A stretch of DNA of 52,541 nt from JBBQVS01 sp038211295 (GCA_038211295.1 JBBQVS010000020.1:1-52541); one strand, 5' to 3'; counted from the stretch's first letter, positions 17,055 to 26,547 are shown. Made by a program: numbers and translations. Notes: generated by a model from the letters alone, not told the origin.

Positions 17055-18224
17055 TTAGGCGGCACTCAGCATATTGAGCGTGTTCAAATTATCATCAGTA
17101 TAGTACACAACGAGGTTGCCCTTGCTATCAGTTGTCGCGGCAACTCCAAATAATGCTGACCCATTATTGTCGTCCGCGTTCACTGGCACATTGTCAACCA
17201 GGCGCACACCGACGAGTTTGGCGGTTTTCATGTTCAATTCGACCATGTTGTTGTCATTCAAGTTCACAACTAGCAGGTCGCCCGTGGTTGGACTTACCGC
17301 GAACCCGCCAGGATTGTTGAGAGGCTTGCCCTGAAAGACTGTTGTCCCATGACCCATCGCACGATTCGCCGTTGTGTTGAGTGTCGTACTATTCGGGTAC
17401 GCCGCGATACGGTTATTCGCCGGGTCGATTGCCAGCAAGACATCTTTGAGCACGTTGTCTCCTACATGCAGGGAGGGCAGCCACGTGAGCGCGATCTTGG
17501 TCTTCACAACCATCTTTGTTAGCTGTCCGATCTGAAAGACGCGGAACGTGGGGCCACTATTCCCAGGCACAATGTCGATACGATCAATCGTCGCGTCGCC
17601 CGCGTTGCTCGTGAAGAACGAGCCAACGGCCCCATCCTTCGCGTTTGCCATCCCACCGTTGTAAGCCATACCCCAGGGCTTGGCGAAAAGCGGATTCTTC
17701 AACGTCTCAAGAACGTTCCCGTTGGGCGTGAAAATCTGGACGTTGTTGCCCGCAAGATTGGCAACCCAATCGGTGCCAGAAAGCGTGTTGAACGCCATGT
17801 CAGCCGGCCCCTTGGTGTCCGCGTTCGGTGTAGTATTGAAGAGATGCGCCGGCCCGTTTTTGGCGGGGAAGCGCACAAGAATGTTGCCATCATGATTCGC
17901 GCCAATATCAGTCACAACAATATCGCCCGGCTTGAGCGCGTTTGGCCCCGCTTGCATCTTCGCCGTCTCTGGCACAATCGCTACACCATAGGGGTTAGCA
18001 TCAACCGTCGCGGTCTTGCCGTTTCCGTCAATCACGAACGCGGTACTTCCCACAACCGATATCTTCTTCAACTGATTGATTGTCGTTGCACGGTTGTCAT
18101 CACGATCAGCACGACTACTCGCATACGTCGCCGTTCTCATCAGAAATATCGGTGTCGCGATAAAAGCAAGCACCAGCGCAAGCACGCCCCCGCCTACTAA
18201 GAGAGATATCTTCCGTTTTCCCAT
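17055..18224 (-). CDS. Membrane-anchored or secreted NHL/beta-propeller-like protein
   Basis: This 389-residue protein starts with MGKRKISLLVGGG and a hydrophobic stretch to residue 30, a signal peptide or anchor. The rest is a repeat-rich beta domain. Recurrent segments such as PYGVAIVPE, PADMAFNTL, KPWGMAYNG, PGGFAVSPTTGDLLVVN and ALFGVAATTDSKGN fit blades of an NHL or lactonase-like propeller. No catalytic residues are evident. The start at 18224 has AGAGGAGAAAC upstream; a 55-residue upstream extension is excluded on that basis. It is probably an extracellular binding protein of unknown ligand. Confidence 0.75.
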   Translation of the reverse strand: MGKRKISLLVGGGVLALVLAFIATPIFLMRTATYASSRADRDDNRATTINQLKKISVVGSTAFVIDGNGKTATVDANPYGVAIVPETAKMQAGPNALKPGDIVVTDIGANHDGNILVRFPAKNGPAHLFNTTPNADTKGPADMAFNTLSGTDWVANLAGNNVQIFTPNGNVLETLKNPLFAKPWGMAYNGGMANAKDGAVGSFFTSNAGDATIDRIDIVPGNSGPTFRVFQIGQLTKMVVKTKIALTWLPSLHVGDNVLKDVLLAIDPANNRIAAYPNSTTLNTTANRAMGHGTTVFQGKPLNNPGGFAVSPTTGDLLVVNLNDNNMVELNMKTAKLVGVRLVDNVPVNADDNNGSALFGVAATTDSKGNLVVYYTDDNLNTLNMLSAA

Positions 18225-18722
18225 GATACAAGTTTCTCCTCTTTTACTCTTCCCATCGTCTTCTTGTAAAGACTGGTTGAGCTTCAAATATACAGAAAGC
18301 CGAATACCCACACGTACTCGTCTCCCACAAAATGGAACGCTTTGACACGTTTTAAGCATCGCTGCGATAACCTGTCTGGATAATAGCATGGCAATTTTGT
18401 GGTTACGCTTCTGTTTCTGTCGCTTCGCACATACGTACTATTGAGTAGGTATCCAGGGTTGCGAACTCTCAACCGCAAACGGAAATCTATAGATAAAAGG
18501 TCATATAGCACAACGAAGTTGTCCGCTTTCCCCTTTCTTCTTTTGCAAAGGCCAGCATGTACGAATAGACAGCTTGGAGCCAGTACCCTATTAGTCCAAT
18601 AAACAGTGCAACCTGCGGACACATCGGCTATAATGTCATGTGAGATAGAGCAACAGAGAATAGAGAATGTGGTACTTCGTGCAAAAGAGTACCCGATAGA
18701 GAAAATAGAGCGAGGTTTTATA
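18225..18722. other. Long intergenic region between divergent genes
   Basis: Nearly 500 bases separate the NHL-like gene from the preferred signal peptidase start. It contains a TATAAT at 18628-18633 in rightward orientation, but no good -35 at the expected distance. Longer in-frame starts for signal peptidase exist inside it (GTG 18606, ATG 18633) but lack ribosome sites. No RNA gene or repeat was recognised. Confidence 0.4.
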
Positions 18723-19295
18723 GTGAAACGTTCACATCTAGCAAGGGAAATCGTTGAAACGGTTGCCTTGACCATCTTGATCTTCTTAACCATCCGTTTC
18801 GTACTTCAGAGTTACCATGTGGAGGGGCCGAGTATGCAACCTGGTTTGACGACAGACCAATATGTCCTGGTTAATAAAACAGCGTACCTTTTCCGCGCTC
18901 CAGATCGGGGCGATGTGATCGTCTTCCATGCTCCGCGCGATACCGGCAAAGATTACATCAAGCGTGTGATTGGGCTTCCTGGCGACGTAATTCAGACAGA
19001 TAACGCTGATGTGTGGGTCAATGGTGTCAAACTAGAAGAGCAATACATTGCCCAAAAGTATAATCCGAGCGGTATTAGCTGGAAAGTACCCGCCAACTCC
19101 TACTTTGTGCTTGGGGACAACCGACTGGTGAGCGACGATTCGCGCGATTGGTGTTATGTGCCAAAAGACTTTGTTGTGGGCAAAGCAGTAGCGGTCTACT
19201 GGCCTCTCAATAAGTGGGAGGTAATACCCACGTATGCCTCTGTCTATTCGCAGATTAAAGCACCCACTACGCCCGCCACTGGTGCGTGTTCGTGA
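18723..19295 (+). CDS. lepB: Signal peptidase I
   Basis: This membrane-bound serine protease removes signal peptides from exported proteins. From GTG 18723, with GAGG seven bases upstream, it is 190 residues with one membrane segment (TVALTILIFLTIRFVL). The catalytic Ser37 lies in GPSMQP and Lys80 in YIKRVIGLPGD. GDNRLVSDDSRDW is the conserved box near the C-terminus. After that box, Cys occupies the position usually held by Gly (DWCYVP). Longer starts would add up to 39 residues without a ribosome site. It is followed 70 bases later by a membrane protein gene that may be co-transcribed. Confidence 0.92.
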   Translation: MKRSHLAREIVETVALTILIFLTIRFVLQSYHVEGPSMQPGLTTDQYVLVNKTAYLFRAPDRGDVIVFHAPRDTGKDYIKRVIGLPGDVIQTDNADVWVNGVKLEEQYIAQKYNPSGISWKVPANSYFVLGDNRLVSDDSRDWCYVPKDFVVGKAVAVYWPLNKWEVIPTYASVYSQIKAPTTPATGACS

Positions 19296-19365
19296 TGTGA
19301 CGCTGTGACGCAAGTAAGTCAGGTAGGCAGGGACGTGTAATAGCGGCGTAAAGGAGATTTTGGGG

Positions 19366-20016
19366 ATGTCGGATTCAGATGAACAACAATATGCACCACG
19401 ACGGAACAGGAAGCAACGACCCATCTCGAACGAGGATATCGAGTCGGAGGAACCACGTCAGGTCCCCGCGCGTGCATCGCGTATGGGCGGCGCACGACGA
19501 GGCAGACGCTCCGTACTCATGCCCCCTGCTAACTCTCTGCTGCCAGAACGCGGCATGACCTATGCCGTCTTCGTGAGCATCCTCGCGGGTGTGCTTGACG
19601 TGATACTCAGTGTTGTCATCACACTCTCGAATACCGCGACCTACCAACGCGTTGTAACCGAGGGCAAGAACGTCACCATTTCTACCGCTAATGTCGTCGG
19701 TGGCCTGTTGTGCCTCAGCCTTTTCATTAACGTACTTATCTTCGGCATAACAGGCTATATCGTCGGGCGGGCCGCGGTAAAACGGCGGCTTGGCTTTGTC
19801 GCGGGGGCGATTGTTGGCGCGATAGCCTACCTCGCGAGCTTTCTTGTGCGCTACATTCCTAATTATCCCGGCAACACCGCCACCAGTAGCGCGACCAACC
19901 TGGCGACAATCGGTATCACTTTGCTCTTCTTACTTGTTGCCTCGCTTAGTGGCGGTCTTATCAGCAGTATCGGCGCCTGGCTTGCTACGCGCAAACATCC
20001 ATACTATACCGCGTGA
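19366..20016 (+). CDS. Four-helix membrane protein of unknown function
   Basis: This 216-residue protein has a polar, arginine-rich N-terminal tail of about 60 residues. Four hydrophobic segments follow: TYAVFVSILAGVLDVILSVV, GGLLCLSLFINVLIFGITGY, GFVAGAIVGAIAYLAS and ATIGITLLFLLVASLSGG. Glycine-rich helices suggest close packing, but no family is recognised. AAGGAG lies nine bases before ATG 19366. It may be in an operon with signal peptidase. Confidence 0.7.
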   Translation: MSDSDEQQYAPRRNRKQRPISNEDIESEEPRQVPARASRMGGARRGRRSVLMPPANSLLPERGMTYAVFVSILAGVLDVILSVVITLSNTATYQRVVTEGKNVTISTANVVGGLLCLSLFINVLIFGITGYIVGRAAVKRRLGFVAGAIVGAIAYLASFLVRYIPNYPGNTATSSATNLATIGITLLFLLVASLSGGLISSIGAWLATRKHPYYTA

Positions 20017-20056
20017 TATCTGGCTCAAAAACGTGGGGGCGTGCCATCGCGCGTTC

Positions 20057-21157
20057 TCACGCCGCCCTCTTCCTTCTCAATTTGAATGACGCACGTACCC
20101 GCACCGCGCGGTCAGCCGACCACGGAGCGGAGGGAGCCATAATGAGTCCCGCGAGGCGAATTAGCACGGTATCATAATTGACGCGCCAGCCGCGAAAATC
20201 ACGCCACGCCGCATCAAGGTCAGACTTGACTGGCACACCCTTCTCGATCAGCTCCGCGCAGGCCGCGTCGAACTCAGCCCGCGTCACGCTGATCGGGCCA
20301 TCGGGTTGCGGGTCGGGATCGTACTGAATGCCAAAAAAATCCGAGATATGGCGCAACGCGAGAAAGCCAGCCCGAATACATAGCGCGGCCTGCGCGTCCG
20401 GTGGAATATCTACCGTCGAAGAGACAAGAGCCGCCGTATCCAGAACGGCACCCGCCGCCGTTATCCACGAGCGATCAGGTTGCGGCGAGCGAAAGAAGGA
20501 CAACGTTGCAAGTGAGGTATGCGTCTCATCAAGCTCCACAAACCATTGCTCCCATGCTACCCATAGTTCGCTCAGTTTATCTAAACGTTCCAGACGATAA
20601 AAACGTACCAGCATCGTTACCGCCGACGGTGGCGTACCCGCTCGTACCTCAAGCATCGTCACCGCCGCCTCGCGCTTCGAGAAGGCCGCGTACATCGTCG
20701 GCAGATAGGAGATCAACAGTGCCACTAGAAATAAACCAATCGCGGACTCCGTGAAGATGAGCGATGTTGACACAAAATCATCCAACACCACAAAGCCTAG
20801 TGTGAAAAGTGAGGAACCACTGATTCTATACAACGCATACAAGGGCTTGCCCGTCGTAGCCCAGAACATCGCTATATAGCCCGTCAGAATACCGACAAGC
20901 CAGACCGCCGGCAAGATTACTAGCGTGAATGGCGCGTATAAAGCCATAATTTCGTCGCGTCGTGCATACGTCTGCTCAATATTTATACGCACATCAAAAA
21001 TCATACGCATAATAATAAATACCATACGTACCAGCACATCAGGCGCACTCCGAGGCAATACAAACGTGCGAATAACCGAAATTAGCACATATAGCACAAC
21101 GGAGAATCCTACGAGAAACGCGAGAAGCCGTAAGAATAAGAGAACGAAGAACGGCAT
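20057..21157 (-). CDS. Membrane protein with ion-channel-like pore segment
   Basis: This 366-residue protein has four hydrophobic segments in its first 180 residues and a soluble C-terminal half. Between the second and third segments SGSSLFTLGFV resembles the pore helix and filter region of two-helix potassium channels. The canonical TVGYG or TLGYGD is not conserved, so channel function is doubtful. The C-terminal helices contain RLERLDKLSELWVAWEQWFVE. The start at 21157 has GAGGG upstream; a longer frame is possible but poorly supported. No operon partner is apparent. Confidence 0.6.
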   Translation of the reverse strand: MPFFVLLFLRLLAFLVGFSVVLYVLISVIRTFVLPRSAPDVLVRMVFIIMRMIFDVRINIEQTYARRDEIMALYAPFTLVILPAVWLVGILTGYIAMFWATTGKPLYALYRISGSSLFTLGFVVLDDFVSTSLIFTESAIGLFLVALLISYLPTMYAAFSKREAAVTMLEVRAGTPPSAVTMLVRFYRLERLDKLSELWVAWEQWFVELDETHTSLATLSFFRSPQPDRSWITAAGAVLDTAALVSSTVDIPPDAQAALCIRAGFLALRHISDFFGIQYDPDPQPDGPISVTRAEFDAACAELIEKGVPVKSDLDAAWRDFRGWRVNYDTVLIRLAGLIMAPSAPWSADRAVRVRASFKLRRKRAA

Positions 21158-21311
21158 AGTAAGTACCCTCTTGACGAAACATAATGTGGAAACCTTTGTA
21201 TATCTTGCGACACTCGGAGCGAGGGAGTGCCATAGCGCAACTATGAGGTAATGATACAACAAAAGGGAGTGTTGAGGGCGATTGGTTGCTACTAGAGAGA
21301 GTGCGACGAAG

Positions 21312-21348
21312 GCAAGAGGGACATAGTGACTCTCTCTATCCCTCTTGC
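21312..21348 (-). terminator. Terminator of glcF
   Basis: GCAAGAGGGA (21312-21321) and TCCCTCTTGC (21339-21348) form a perfect 10-bp stem, 32 bases beyond the glcF stop on the minus strand. Confidence 0.6.
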
Positions 21349-21379
21349 TTCTCTTGTATCCCTTACTCTCTATTTCCCC

Positions 21380-22780
21380 TTATGGTTGCACGCCACGAAT
21401 AGACGCATCGACCAGTTGAACAGGGTGCAGTGCTGGAATGGGGGTACCAAGACGTTGCAGCGACGCCTGGATTTGCAGCAGACAACCGGGGTTGGCGGTG
21501 GCGATCAGGTCGGGCTTCATGCTGAGAATGTTTCGCGCCTTGCGTTCGCCTAGCTGGTTCGCGGTCTTCGGCTCCAACAAGTTGTAGGTTCCCGCGCTCC
21601 CGCAACACACATCAGCCTCTGGAATATCCGTCAGCTCGATGCCGGGGATAGCGCGTAACACGTCGCGCGGTTGGCGACGGATACCTTGCGCATGTGCAAG
21701 GTGACAGGCATCATGATAGGCGACGCGTAGAGTGATAGGATGCCGTGGCGCGACGGGCGTCAGTTCCGCAAGCAACTCTGTAATATCGCGCACCGACGCC
21801 GAAAACGCCTTTGCTCGCTCCGCGTACTGTGAGTCGTCACGCAACAGATGTCCGTACTCTTTGAGACTGGAACCACAGCCCGCGACATTGACCACAATGG
21901 TATCGAGGGCATAGGCTTCAAACGTGTCGATCAAGCCACGCGCGTAGTTCAAACCCTCAGCCTCACGCCCGGAATGAATGCTCAACGCGCCGCAACAACC
22001 CTGCGTCGGTGGAATAACAACGTCGCACCCCTCAGCTGTGAGGACGCGAATAGTCGCCGCGTTGACGTCATCGAAAAACACGCGCTGAATACAGCCAATC
22101 AGCAGCCCCACACGTCTGCGCTTCGTACTCCGCGCTCGATTGAACGCTTTTGGAGACGCGAGGAGCGACTTCAAACGGATAGGTGGCAGAATTGCCGCCA
22201 TGCCCAGCAGCCGCGCGGGTATCAACCGTTTCGCTGTCGGCATTTCGAGCAGGCGTTGCGCCCCGCTCTTCTGGTAGAGCCATAGCAATGGCGTCATCAG
22301 ACGTAAGCGTGTGGGGTAGGGGAACAGGCTAAAAATTATTGTGCGGAACAATCGATCCCAGCGTCCGCGCGAGTGGTTGCGTTCGACCTGCGGACGTGTC
22401 GCCTCTATCAATTTATCGTATTGCACACCTGATGGACACGCGGTAACGCACGCCATACAGCCCAAACAGCGATCCATATGCGTCGAGAAGGTATCGGTTA
22501 TCCCAATCTCGCCCTCAGACGCCATCTTCATCAGGTGAATACGGCCCCGTGGCGAGTCCATTTCTTCGCCCCACAAGAGATAAGTTGGACAGGTCGAGAG
22601 GCAAAAGCCACAATGCACACAGTCCGCGAGAAGTTCAGGGTCGGGCGCATGGTGCATATCAAATGCCGAAAACCCCTGTCCCTTTCGCAATGGCAGCACC
22701 ATCCTCTGCTCCATCAGTCCATGTGGCCCCGCTTCCTCAAGTGAGCCATCGTTTTCATTATGCATGTTTCCTGTAGTCAT
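21380..22780 (-). CDS. glcF: Glycolate oxidase iron-sulfur subunit
   Basis: This 466-residue protein passes electrons from the FAD-containing glycolate dehydrogenase subunits to the quinone pool. Two ferredoxin-type clusters are visible: CVHCGFCLSTCPTY and CLGCMACVTACPSG. Two cysteine-rich CCG domains follow, with GCCGALSIHSG, NVAGCGSSLKEYG and DVCCGSAGTYNLL. The start at 22780 lacks a strong ribosome site; an ATG at 22765 is an alternative. Directly upstream is only the 3' end of a glcE-like gene, so the protein may lack its partner unless intact copies exist elsewhere. Confidence 0.9.
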   Translation of the reverse strand: MTTGNMHNENDGSLEEAGPHGLMEQRMVLPLRKGQGFSAFDMHHAPDPELLADCVHCGFCLSTCPTYLLWGEEMDSPRGRIHLMKMASEGEIGITDTFSTHMDRCLGCMACVTACPSGVQYDKLIEATRPQVERNHSRGRWDRLFRTIIFSLFPYPTRLRLMTPLLWLYQKSGAQRLLEMPTAKRLIPARLLGMAAILPPIRLKSLLASPKAFNRARSTKRRRVGLLIGCIQRVFFDDVNAATIRVLTAEGCDVVIPPTQGCCGALSIHSGREAEGLNYARGLIDTFEAYALDTIVVNVAGCGSSLKEYGHLLRDDSQYAERAKAFSASVRDITELLAELTPVAPRHPITLRVAYHDACHLAHAQGIRRQPRDVLRAIPGIELTDIPEADVCCGSAGTYNLLEPKTANQLGERKARNILSMKPDLIATANPGCLLQIQASLQRLGTPIPALHPVQLVDASIRGVQP

Positions 22781-22869
22781 ACGCTGTAGCGCGGAATATC
22801 CCGTGTGTCTGCTGAAGCATATTCCGCCCTCCTTTCTGCTCTACGCTCTGTATTTCTTGTAACTATAAC

Positions 22870-22998
22870 TTATATTCCACCAACGAAGCGATCCACATTG
22901 AGCGTGCTGCGCGGGTCAAAGCATGCTTTCAGGCTCCGCATCACATCTAGTGCTGGTACTGGCCCCACATACCAAGCTCTAGCAGTGAGTGCGTATCT
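22870..22998 (-). pseudogene. glcE: 3' remnant of a glcE/glcD-type FAD-binding oxidase gene
   Basis: Upstream of glcF on the same strand a frame ends with TAA at 22870-22872. It reads LKACFDPRSTLNVDRFVGG, preceded by WYVGPVPALDVM. This matches the C-terminus of glycolate oxidase FAD-binding subunits (K-x-x-x-DP-x-x-x-LN-P-G-R-F pattern). About 40 residues can be followed before an in-frame stop near 23020. The catalytic and FAD domains are absent. The rest of the 462-base gap holds no gene, only the terminator listed next. Confidence 0.75.
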
Positions 22999-23163
22999 GT
23001 GACAATGACATTACTCTGATGCTCTATTGCTCGCTGGCTCTATCACGACTTGCGAATACACACCTGCCACTCTATCACCCGTTTCCAGGAAGTGTATAGG
23101 TGTTAACATAGCTGCTATTTGTGTAGCCTTACGAATAGTGACACGACAAGAACAGAAAGGAAC

Positions 23164-23212
23164 GCGCGGCGTTCCTCTCCATAGCTAGAAGCCAGGGGGA
23201 TTCCCGCCGCGC
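23164..23212 (-). terminator. Terminator of the phosphoketolase gene
   Basis: GCGCGGCG (23164-23171) and CGCCGCGC (23205-23212) form a perfect 8-bp stem just beyond the phosphoketolase stop. In that direction it is followed by a short T-rich tract, TTCCTTTCTGTTC. Confidence 0.55.
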
Positions 23213-23242
23213 ATGAACTGATGAGCCTACTGTGTAAGAATA

Positions 23243-25597
23243 CTAGTCGGTCCATGTCCAGTTGCTGATCTCCGGGATATCTTGCAGGTTGGCACGCACG
23301 TAGTCATGGTGCTTGCTCAACATCGCGTTACACTCGGCGATCAGTGGCGCAATTAGCTCTTTGACACGCGTCGCGCGGCGCATCGCCTCGATGCACAGGT
23401 GGTAGCGGCTCATGCTGTTGAGGACGACCATATCGAATGGGGTAGTGGTTGTTCCCTCTTCGTTGAAGCCGCGCACATGGAAGCGGGGTGCGTTAGTGCG
23501 ACCATGTACTACTTCGTGAATTGCGCGTGGGTAGCCGTGAAAGGCGAAGACGACGGGTTGCGCCTCCGTGAAATGCTCGACAAACTTGTTCTCGCTCATT
23601 CCATGCGGGTGCAGGAATGGAGAGTACATGGACATCAAGTCCACAACATTCACGACGCGTACCTTCAACTCCGGAATGTGCTTGCGTAACCAGTGCGCCG
23701 CCGCGACGGTTTCAAGTGTGGGGATATCGCCCGCACAGGCCATAACAACATCGGGCGCGACATGCTCGTCATTGCTGGCCCAGTGCCAGGTCGAGAGACC
23801 ATTGGCACAGTGCGCGATGGCATCCTGCATGTTGAGCCATTGCAATTGAGGTTGCTTGTCAATCACGATCAGATTGACGTAATTACGGCTCCGCAAACAA
23901 TGGTCGGCGACAGAGAGCAGGCAATTGGCATCCGGTGGCAGGTAGATGCGGGCAATCGCGCCTTTTTTGGAAAGCATCGTGTCCAGTAGACCAGGGCCTT
24001 GATGACTGAAACCGTTGTGGTCATTGCGCCAGCAGGTCGAGGTAAGCAGAATGTTAAGCGAAGCAATCTTCTTACGCCAGGGAAGTTTGTTGCCCTCTTG
24101 CAACCATTTCGTGTGCTGAACCGTCATGGAGTCAGAGACCATCGCGAACGCCTCATAGGTCGCGAATACGCCGTGCCGTCCTGTGAGCAGATAGCCCTCA
24201 AGCCATCCCTGACACAGATGCTCGCTCAAGACCTCCATCACACGTCCATCGGGCGAAATGTTGTCGTCACTATCGATAACCTTCTCCATAGATGTGCGGT
24301 TCTCGACCTCGAATACATTACCTAGGCGGTTAGAGTTGGTTTCGTCGGGACAAAAGAGGCGAAAGTTCCGCTGTTTGGCGTTGTGTGTGAAGATGTCACG
24401 CATCAGCTTGCCGAATTGCCGCGTTGACTCATGATGTTCTGCTCCCGGTTTTAGCACGTCAATTGCGTAGTCGGTGAAGGCCGGCATGTCCAGGTCTACC
24501 AACAGTTTGCCACCATTCGCGCTGGGATTGGCTCCCATGCGAAGGTCGCCCTTTGGCGCGAGCGCGGCGAGTTCGGGAATAAGCTTGCCATGCTCGTCAA
24601 ACAACTCCTCTGGATGATAGCTTCGCATCCACTCTTCGAGAATTTTCAAGTGTTCGGGCCTTGCCACCACGTCCGCAACAGGCACTTGATGAGCGCGGAA
24701 CGTGCCTTCTATCTTTAAACCGTCAACAACTTTCGGGCCAGTCCACCCTTTCGGGCTACGCAGTATAATAGCGGGCCAGCGTGGTACTTTCGAGAAGCCA
24801 TTGGCGCGTGCGTCCTCTTGATAGGCGCGAATCTTCGCGTAGCAGGTGTCGAGCGTCTCAGAGAAGGCTTTATGCATCTCCATCGGGTCGCTACCATCGA
24901 TGAAATGGACGTCGTAGCCGTGACTCTCGATCAGGTTGTGTACGTCGTTGTCTGACTCACGTCCCAGCACGGTAGGGCCGGAAATCTTGTAGCCATTCAA
25001 GTGTAGAATGGGCAAGACCGCTCCGTCGCGCGCCGGATTCAAGAACTTGAGGCTTTTCCACGCTCCTTCAAGTGGGGCAGTCTCGGCCTCACCATCGCCA
25101 ACAACCGCAATCGCAATCAGGCTTGGATTGTCAAATACCGCACCATAGGCATGAGAAAGCACGTAGCCCAGTTCACCACCCTCGTGAATAGACCCCGGTG
25201 TTGGCACGCTCACATGGCTTGGCACCCCGCCAGGAGTGGAGAACTGGCGAAACAGCTTGTGTACACCCTCGGTATCCTGTGTGATGTTCGGGTAAATCTC
25301 CGTGTAGGTGCCTTCCAAGTAGACATTCGCGATAAGAGCCGGCCCACCGTGTCCCGGCCCCGCAAGGTAGATCGCGTTGACATCGTGGTCTCGAATGAGT
25401 CGGTTGACGTGAACATAGATGAAACTCAAACCGGGTGAGGTTCCCCAGTGTCCAAGCAGCCGCGGCTTGATGTGCGAAGCCTGTAGCGGCTCACGCAACA
25501 GAGGATTCTCTTTTAAGTAAATCTGACCGATGGTGAGATAGTTCGCGGCGTTCCAGTACCGATGCATCTGTTCAAGACGCGCCTGATCGACTGCCAT
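23243..25597 (-). CDS. xfp: Xylulose-5-phosphate/fructose-6-phosphate phosphoketolase
   Basis: This thiamine-diphosphate enzyme splits xylulose-5-phosphate or fructose-6-phosphate with inorganic phosphate to acetyl phosphate and an aldose phosphate. The 784-residue length fits the family. Visible features include the N-terminal YWNAANYLTIGQIYL, substrate-loop LLGHWGTSPGLSFIYVH, and GPGHGGPA. The thiamine site GDGEAETAPLEGAWKS and a C-terminal HGMSENKF region are also present. AAAAGGGA precedes the ATG. The nearby phoU gene is functionally suggestive, since the reaction consumes phosphate, but a separate promoter lies between them. Confidence 0.95.
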   Translation of the reverse strand: MAVDQARLEQMHRYWNAANYLTIGQIYLKENPLLREPLQASHIKPRLLGHWGTSPGLSFIYVHVNRLIRDHDVNAIYLAGPGHGGPALIANVYLEGTYTEIYPNITQDTEGVHKLFRQFSTPGGVPSHVSVPTPGSIHEGGELGYVLSHAYGAVFDNPSLIAIAVVGDGEAETAPLEGAWKSLKFLNPARDGAVLPILHLNGYKISGPTVLGRESDNDVHNLIESHGYDVHFIDGSDPMEMHKAFSETLDTCYAKIRAYQEDARANGFSKVPRWPAIILRSPKGWTGPKVVDGLKIEGTFRAHQVPVADVVARPEHLKILEEWMRSYHPEELFDEHGKLIPELAALAPKGDLRMGANPSANGGKLLVDLDMPAFTDYAIDVLKPGAEHHESTRQFGKLMRDIFTHNAKQRNFRLFCPDETNSNRLGNVFEVENRTSMEKVIDSDDNISPDGRVMEVLSEHLCQGWLEGYLLTGRHGVFATYEAFAMVSDSMTVQHTKWLQEGNKLPWRKKIASLNILLTSTCWRNDHNGFSHQGPGLLDTMLSKKGAIARIYLPPDANCLLSVADHCLRSRNYVNLIVIDKQPQLQWLNMQDAIAHCANGLSTWHWASNDEHVAPDVVMACAGDIPTLETVAAAHWLRKHIPELKVRVVNVVDLMSMYSPFLHPHGMSENKFVEHFTEAQPVVFAFHGYPRAIHEVVHGRTNAPRFHVRGFNEEGTTTTPFDMVVLNSMSRYHLCIEAMRRATRVKELIAPLIAECNAMLSKHHDYVRANLQDIPEISNWTWTD

Positions 25598-25640
25598 AAT
25601 TTTTCCCTTTTAACTGGAAGGTACACATTACGTGGTAGAT

Positions 25641-25700
25641 GAACGGTGTCGCAACCGTTCCCCATTATCTATCATACATTTGTCACACAGGAATTTACAA
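25641..25700 (-). promoter_or_regulatory. Phosphoketolase promoter with downstream palindrome
   Basis: On the minus strand TTGTAA (25695-25700) and TATGAT (25671-25676) are spaced 18 bases. Downstream, GAACGGT and ACCGTTC at 25641-25660 form a 7-bp inverted repeat around a 6-base centre. It lies between the likely start point and the gene, where a repressor or an RNA hairpin could act. Confidence 0.5.
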
Positions 25701-25782
25701 ACTGTAGCATTGCAGTATTTTTGCGTGCTGGGACGAATACAGTGCTGTCCTGCTCTGGTCAAGCTACCGTATTCCCCAATAC

Positions 25783-26547
25783 CTACCGCGTCTCTTTATC
25801 CCCGTCAATGAAGAATACGATGCGCTCACACACATTGGTGCAATGGTCGCCAACGCGTTCAAGGTTGTGAGCAATCCAGAGCCAGTAGGTCATGCGCTGC
25901 ATGATAAGGCCATCCTGCTGGAGCGCGGGGATGGCATGAATGCCCGAAAGCATGGTCATCAAGTCCTGTCTCGCCACGTGATAAGAAGCATCAACGGCAT
26001 GATCCGCCTTCAAGAGTGCGCGTGCGGCCTGCGCGTCTTGTGCTGAAAACGCCTCGACTGTGGAGTGCAGGACACGATGCGCTTCTTGCCCCAGGGTAAG
26101 AATGCTGGTAATGACGCTGGCCTCTGAAACGGGATGGTCGGATGCACCCTCTTGTCCATCGTCTGTTGCGGTAGAAGAGGTTACTTGCAAGTGACTCGCG
26201 TCCGCCTTGCGAAGTGGAGCCATACGCAAGAGAAGTTTCGCGATTCCAATCGCGTTATCCCCCGTTTTTTCCAGATCGCCAGTGATCGATGGAGCCGACG
26301 AGAGGAAGCGAAGATCGCGCCCGCCAAGCGGCTGCTGAAGCGTTAGAGCCGCGAATGTTGCCTGATCTATTTCTGCCTTGAGACTAATGATGCTCTCATC
26401 CGCAGCAATTACCAAGCCACAGAGTCCTTGATCGCCCGTCTGCACCGCCTGTAATGCCTGCTCGTGCGTGTGTTCAACCAACTGCCCAAGCTTTGTAATG
26501 TTCGTTGTGATTGCTAAAAGTTGTGCGTCTAATACTTTTCTTGTCAT
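25783..26547 (-). CDS. phoU: PhoU-type phosphate transport regulator
   Basis: This 254-residue protein is built from two PhoU helical domains. Acidic/polar metal-binding motifs are visible: DESIISLKAEIDQATF in the first domain, ITGDLEKTGDNAIGIA, and a C-terminal NLERVGDHCTNVCE. PhoU modulates the Pst transporter and the PhoR/PhoB system. No pst genes are present here, so it is detached from its usual operon. ATG 26547 has AAGGAG ten bases upstream and is preferred to a GTG seven codons earlier. Confidence 0.9.
   Translation of the reverse strand: MTRKVLDAQLLAITTNITKLGQLVEHTHEQALQAVQTGDQGLCGLVIAADESIISLKAEIDQATFAALTLQQPLGGRDLRFLSSAPSITGDLEKTGDNAIGIAKLLLRMAPLRKADASHLQVTSSTATDDGQEGASDHPVSEASVITSILTLGQEAHRVLHSTVEAFSAQDAQAARALLKADHAVDASYHVARQDLMTMLSGIHAIPALQQDGLIMQRMTYWLWIAHNLERVGDHCTNVCERIVFFIDGDKETR

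Noticed and set aside
18606..18722. N-terminal extension of signal peptidase I from GTG 18606 or ATG 18633
   Set aside because: Neither start has a ribosome site, and the extension is not typical of the family. GTG 18723 fits better, although this remains uncertain.
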